NCBI GenBank assembly: GCA_964575185.1
Contig: CAZNPW010000069.1
Span: 1 to 13,384 of the forward strand
Reading direction: 5' to 3'
Length of the DNA: 13,384 nt
Origin: CAZNPW01 sp964575185
GTDB lineage: Bacteria > Pseudomonadota > Alphaproteobacteria > Rhodobacterales > Rhodobacteraceae
Numbering within the stretch: the stretch's first letter is position 1; every line of letters begins with the position of its first letter. Under the pieces are notes generated by a model. It was not told where the DNA came from and did not search any database. It worked only from the letters and a program-made list of their open reading frames with translations. Below, one piece after another: positions 11,898-13,384 of this stretch. Both the position numbers and the translations under genes were made by a program.

Positions 11898-13384
11898 TCA
11901 ATACACCCGCGCCTTCGGCGCGATCTTCTTCGGGTCGATGCCGCCCTCGGCCTCGGTCGTCAGCGGGTCGAGATGCACGGGCCGGGTCGAGAGCGTCACC
12001 TTCGCCCCGTCCACCACGGCCAGCGAGTGCACCCGCCAGGCGGCGTCGTCGCGCGCGGGGTAGTCCTCGTGCGCATGCGCCCCGCGGCTTTCCTTGCGGG
12101 CCTCGGCCGCGACGATGGTGGCCAGCGCGTTGGGCATCAGGTTCGTCAGCTCCAGCGTCTCCATCAGGTCGCTGTTCCAGATGAGGGACCGGTCGCTGAC
12201 GCGGATGTCGGCCATGCCTTCGGCGAGCGTCGTCATCTTCGCCACGCCCTCGGCGAGCGTCTTGTCGCTGCGGAAGACGGCGGCGTCGGCCTGCATCGTC
12301 TTCTGCATCGACAGCCGCAGTTCCGCCGTGCCGGTGGACCCCGCCGCATGGCGCAGCCCGTCGAAGCGCGCGAGCGCCCGGTCGACCTCGGCCCGGTCGA
12401 CCGGCGGGATCGCGGCGGTGCGGTCCACCACCTGCCCGGCGCGGATCGCCGCCGCGCGGCCGAAGACCACGAGGTCGATCAGGCTGTTCGACCCCAGCCG
12501 GTTCGCCCCGTGCACGCTCGCGCAGCCGGCCTCGCCCACCGCCATCAGGCCGGGGAAGATGCGGTCGGGGTCGTTCGCGACGGGGGCCAGCACCTCGCCC
12601 CAGTAGTTCGTGGGAATGCCGCCCATGTTGTAGTGCACGGTCGGCAGCACCGGGATCGGCTGCTTCGTCACGTCCACCCCGGCAAAGATGCGGGCGCTCT
12701 CGCTGATCCCCGGCAGACGTTCGTGCAGCACCTCGGGCGGCAGGTGGTTGAGGTGGAGGTGGATGTGGTCGCGGTCGGGCCCGACCCCGCGCCCCTCGCG
12801 GATCTCGATCGTCATGCAGCGGCTGACCACGTCGCGGGACGCGAGATCCTTGTAGGTCGGCGCGTAGCGTTCCATGAACCGCTCGCCTTCGGAGTTGGTC
12901 AGATACCCCCCCTCGCCCCGTGCACCCTCGGTGATGAGGCAGCCCGACCCGTAGATGCCGGTCGGGTGGAACTGCACGAACTCCATGTCCTGCAAGGGCA
13001 GGCCCGCGCGCGCGACCATCCCGCCGCCGTCGCCGGTGCAGGTATGGGCCGAGGTCGCGCTGAAATACGCCCGCCCGTAGCCCCCGGTCGCGAGCACCAC
13101 CATCTTGGCGGCGAAGACGTGGATCGTGCCGTCGTCGAGCTTCCAGCAGACCACGCCCGTGCAGCGGCCGCCGGTGACGATCAGGTCGATCGCGAAATAC
13201 TCGATGTAGAACTCGGCGTTGTTCTTCAGGCTCTGGCCATACAGCGTGTGCAGGATCGCGTGCCCCGTCCGGTCGGCGGCGGCGCAGGTGCGCTGCACCG
13301 GAGGGCCCTCGCCGAACTCGGTCGTATGCCCGCCGAAGGGGCGCTGGTAGATGCGCCCGTCCTCGGTGCGGCTGAAGGGCACGC
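11898..13384 (-). CDS. sdhA: Succinate dehydrogenase flavoprotein subunit, C-terminal part (N-terminus outside window)
   Basis: SdhA oxidises succinate to fumarate with covalently bound FAD at the cytoplasmic face of complex II. About 495 codons are present from within GVPFSRTEDGRIYQRPFGG to the stop; the first roughly 100 residues, including the FAD-binding GxGxxG and flavinylated histidine, lie beyond the right edge. Visible motifs: AILHTLYGQSLKNNAEF, LATGGYGRAYFSATSAHTCT, the substrate-binding QFHPTGIYGSGCLITEGARG, the proton-shuttle arginine region LASRDVVSRCM, VLPTVHYNMGGIPTNYWGE, and ANRLGSNSLIDLVVFGRAAA. The C-terminus ends DPKKIAPKARVY, normal for alphaproteobacteria. sdhC and sdhD would be expected further upstream. 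sdhB does not follow directly but lies about 1.85 kb downstream. Confidence 0.98.
   Translation of the reverse strand, partial: VPFSRTEDGRIYQRPFGGHTTEFGEGPPVQRTCAAADRTGHAILHTLYGQSLKNNAEFYIEYFAIDLIVTGGRCTGVVCWKLDDGTIHVFAAKMVVLATGGYGRAYFSATSAHTCTGDGGGMVARAGLPLQDMEFVQFHPTGIYGSGCLITEGARGEGGYLTNSEGERFMERYAPTYKDLASRDVVSRCMTIEIREGRGVGPDRDHIHLHLNHLPPEVLHERLPGISESARIFAGVDVTKQPIPVLPTVHYNMGGIPTNYWGEVLAPVANDPDRIFPGLMAVGEAGCASVHGANRLGSNSLIDLVVFGRAAAIRAGQVVDRTAAIPPVDRAEVDRALARFDGLRHAAGSTGTAELRLSMQKTMQADAAVFRSDKTLAEGVAKMTTLAEGMADIRVSDRSLIWNSDLMETLELTNLMPNALATIVAAEARKESRGAHAHEDYPARDDAAWRVHSLAVVDGAKVTLSTRPVHLDPLTTEAEGGIDPKKIAPKARVY

Overview
The window is very GC-rich (roughly 70% by eye) and densely packed with genes. 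It looks like a chromosomal segment from an alphaproteobacterium of the Rhodobacterales/Rhodobacteraceae type. Reasons: the rpmI-rplT-pheS neighbourhood with pyk just upstream, an alphaproteobacterial-type pyruvate kinase (MLSAESAAG instead of MLSGETA), a 259-residue SdhB, a DgcA-type epimerase, DUF1244, and sdhA and sdhB separated by small lipoprotein genes. No tRNA, rRNA, insertion sequence, integrase or CRISPR array was seen.

Layout. 1-2585, mostly minus strand: the 5' end of pheS (cut by the window edge), a SnoaL/NTF2-like protein, a plus-strand DUF3140 gene, an unrecognised 170-residue protein, then rplT and rpmI. 2695-4392, minus strand: a small two-helix membrane protein downstream of pyk. 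4488-6930, plus strand: an N-formylglutamate amidohydrolase-like enzyme that starts divergently from pyk, an isoprenylcysteine methyltransferase-like membrane protein, a DUF1244 protein 3 bases behind it, and a hemolysin III/PAQR membrane protein. 6943-8768, minus strand: a D-amino acid aminotransferase overlapping by 4 bases a DgcA-type enolase-superfamily epimerase (GTG start). 8769-9270: about 500 bases without a convincing protein gene, holding a good plus-strand promoter and a strong GC hairpin, possibly a small RNA. 9271-13384, minus strand: the succinate dehydrogenase locus, reading sdhA (5' part missing), vapD, a zinc-ribbon methyltransferase, a possible 32-codon ORF, two small lipoproteins and sdhB.

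Working together. The two Sdh catalytic subunits lie at either end of a tightly spaced same-strand cluster. Its middle genes (a VapD-family putative RNase, a SAM methyltransferase and two short lipoproteins, each with two extra cysteines) have no assigned role in complex II. This is the most unusual arrangement in the window. The epimerase/aminotransferase pair points to D-glutamate or murein-peptide metabolism, but the expected partner DgcN (DUF1611) is not beside it. Pyk and the amidohydrolase appear to be driven by face-to-face overlapping promoters in a 95-bp gap.

Several intergenic regions carry similar promoter-like pairs (TTGNNN, exactly 17 bases, then TARNNN or close). I read these by eye; none is experimentally supported here.
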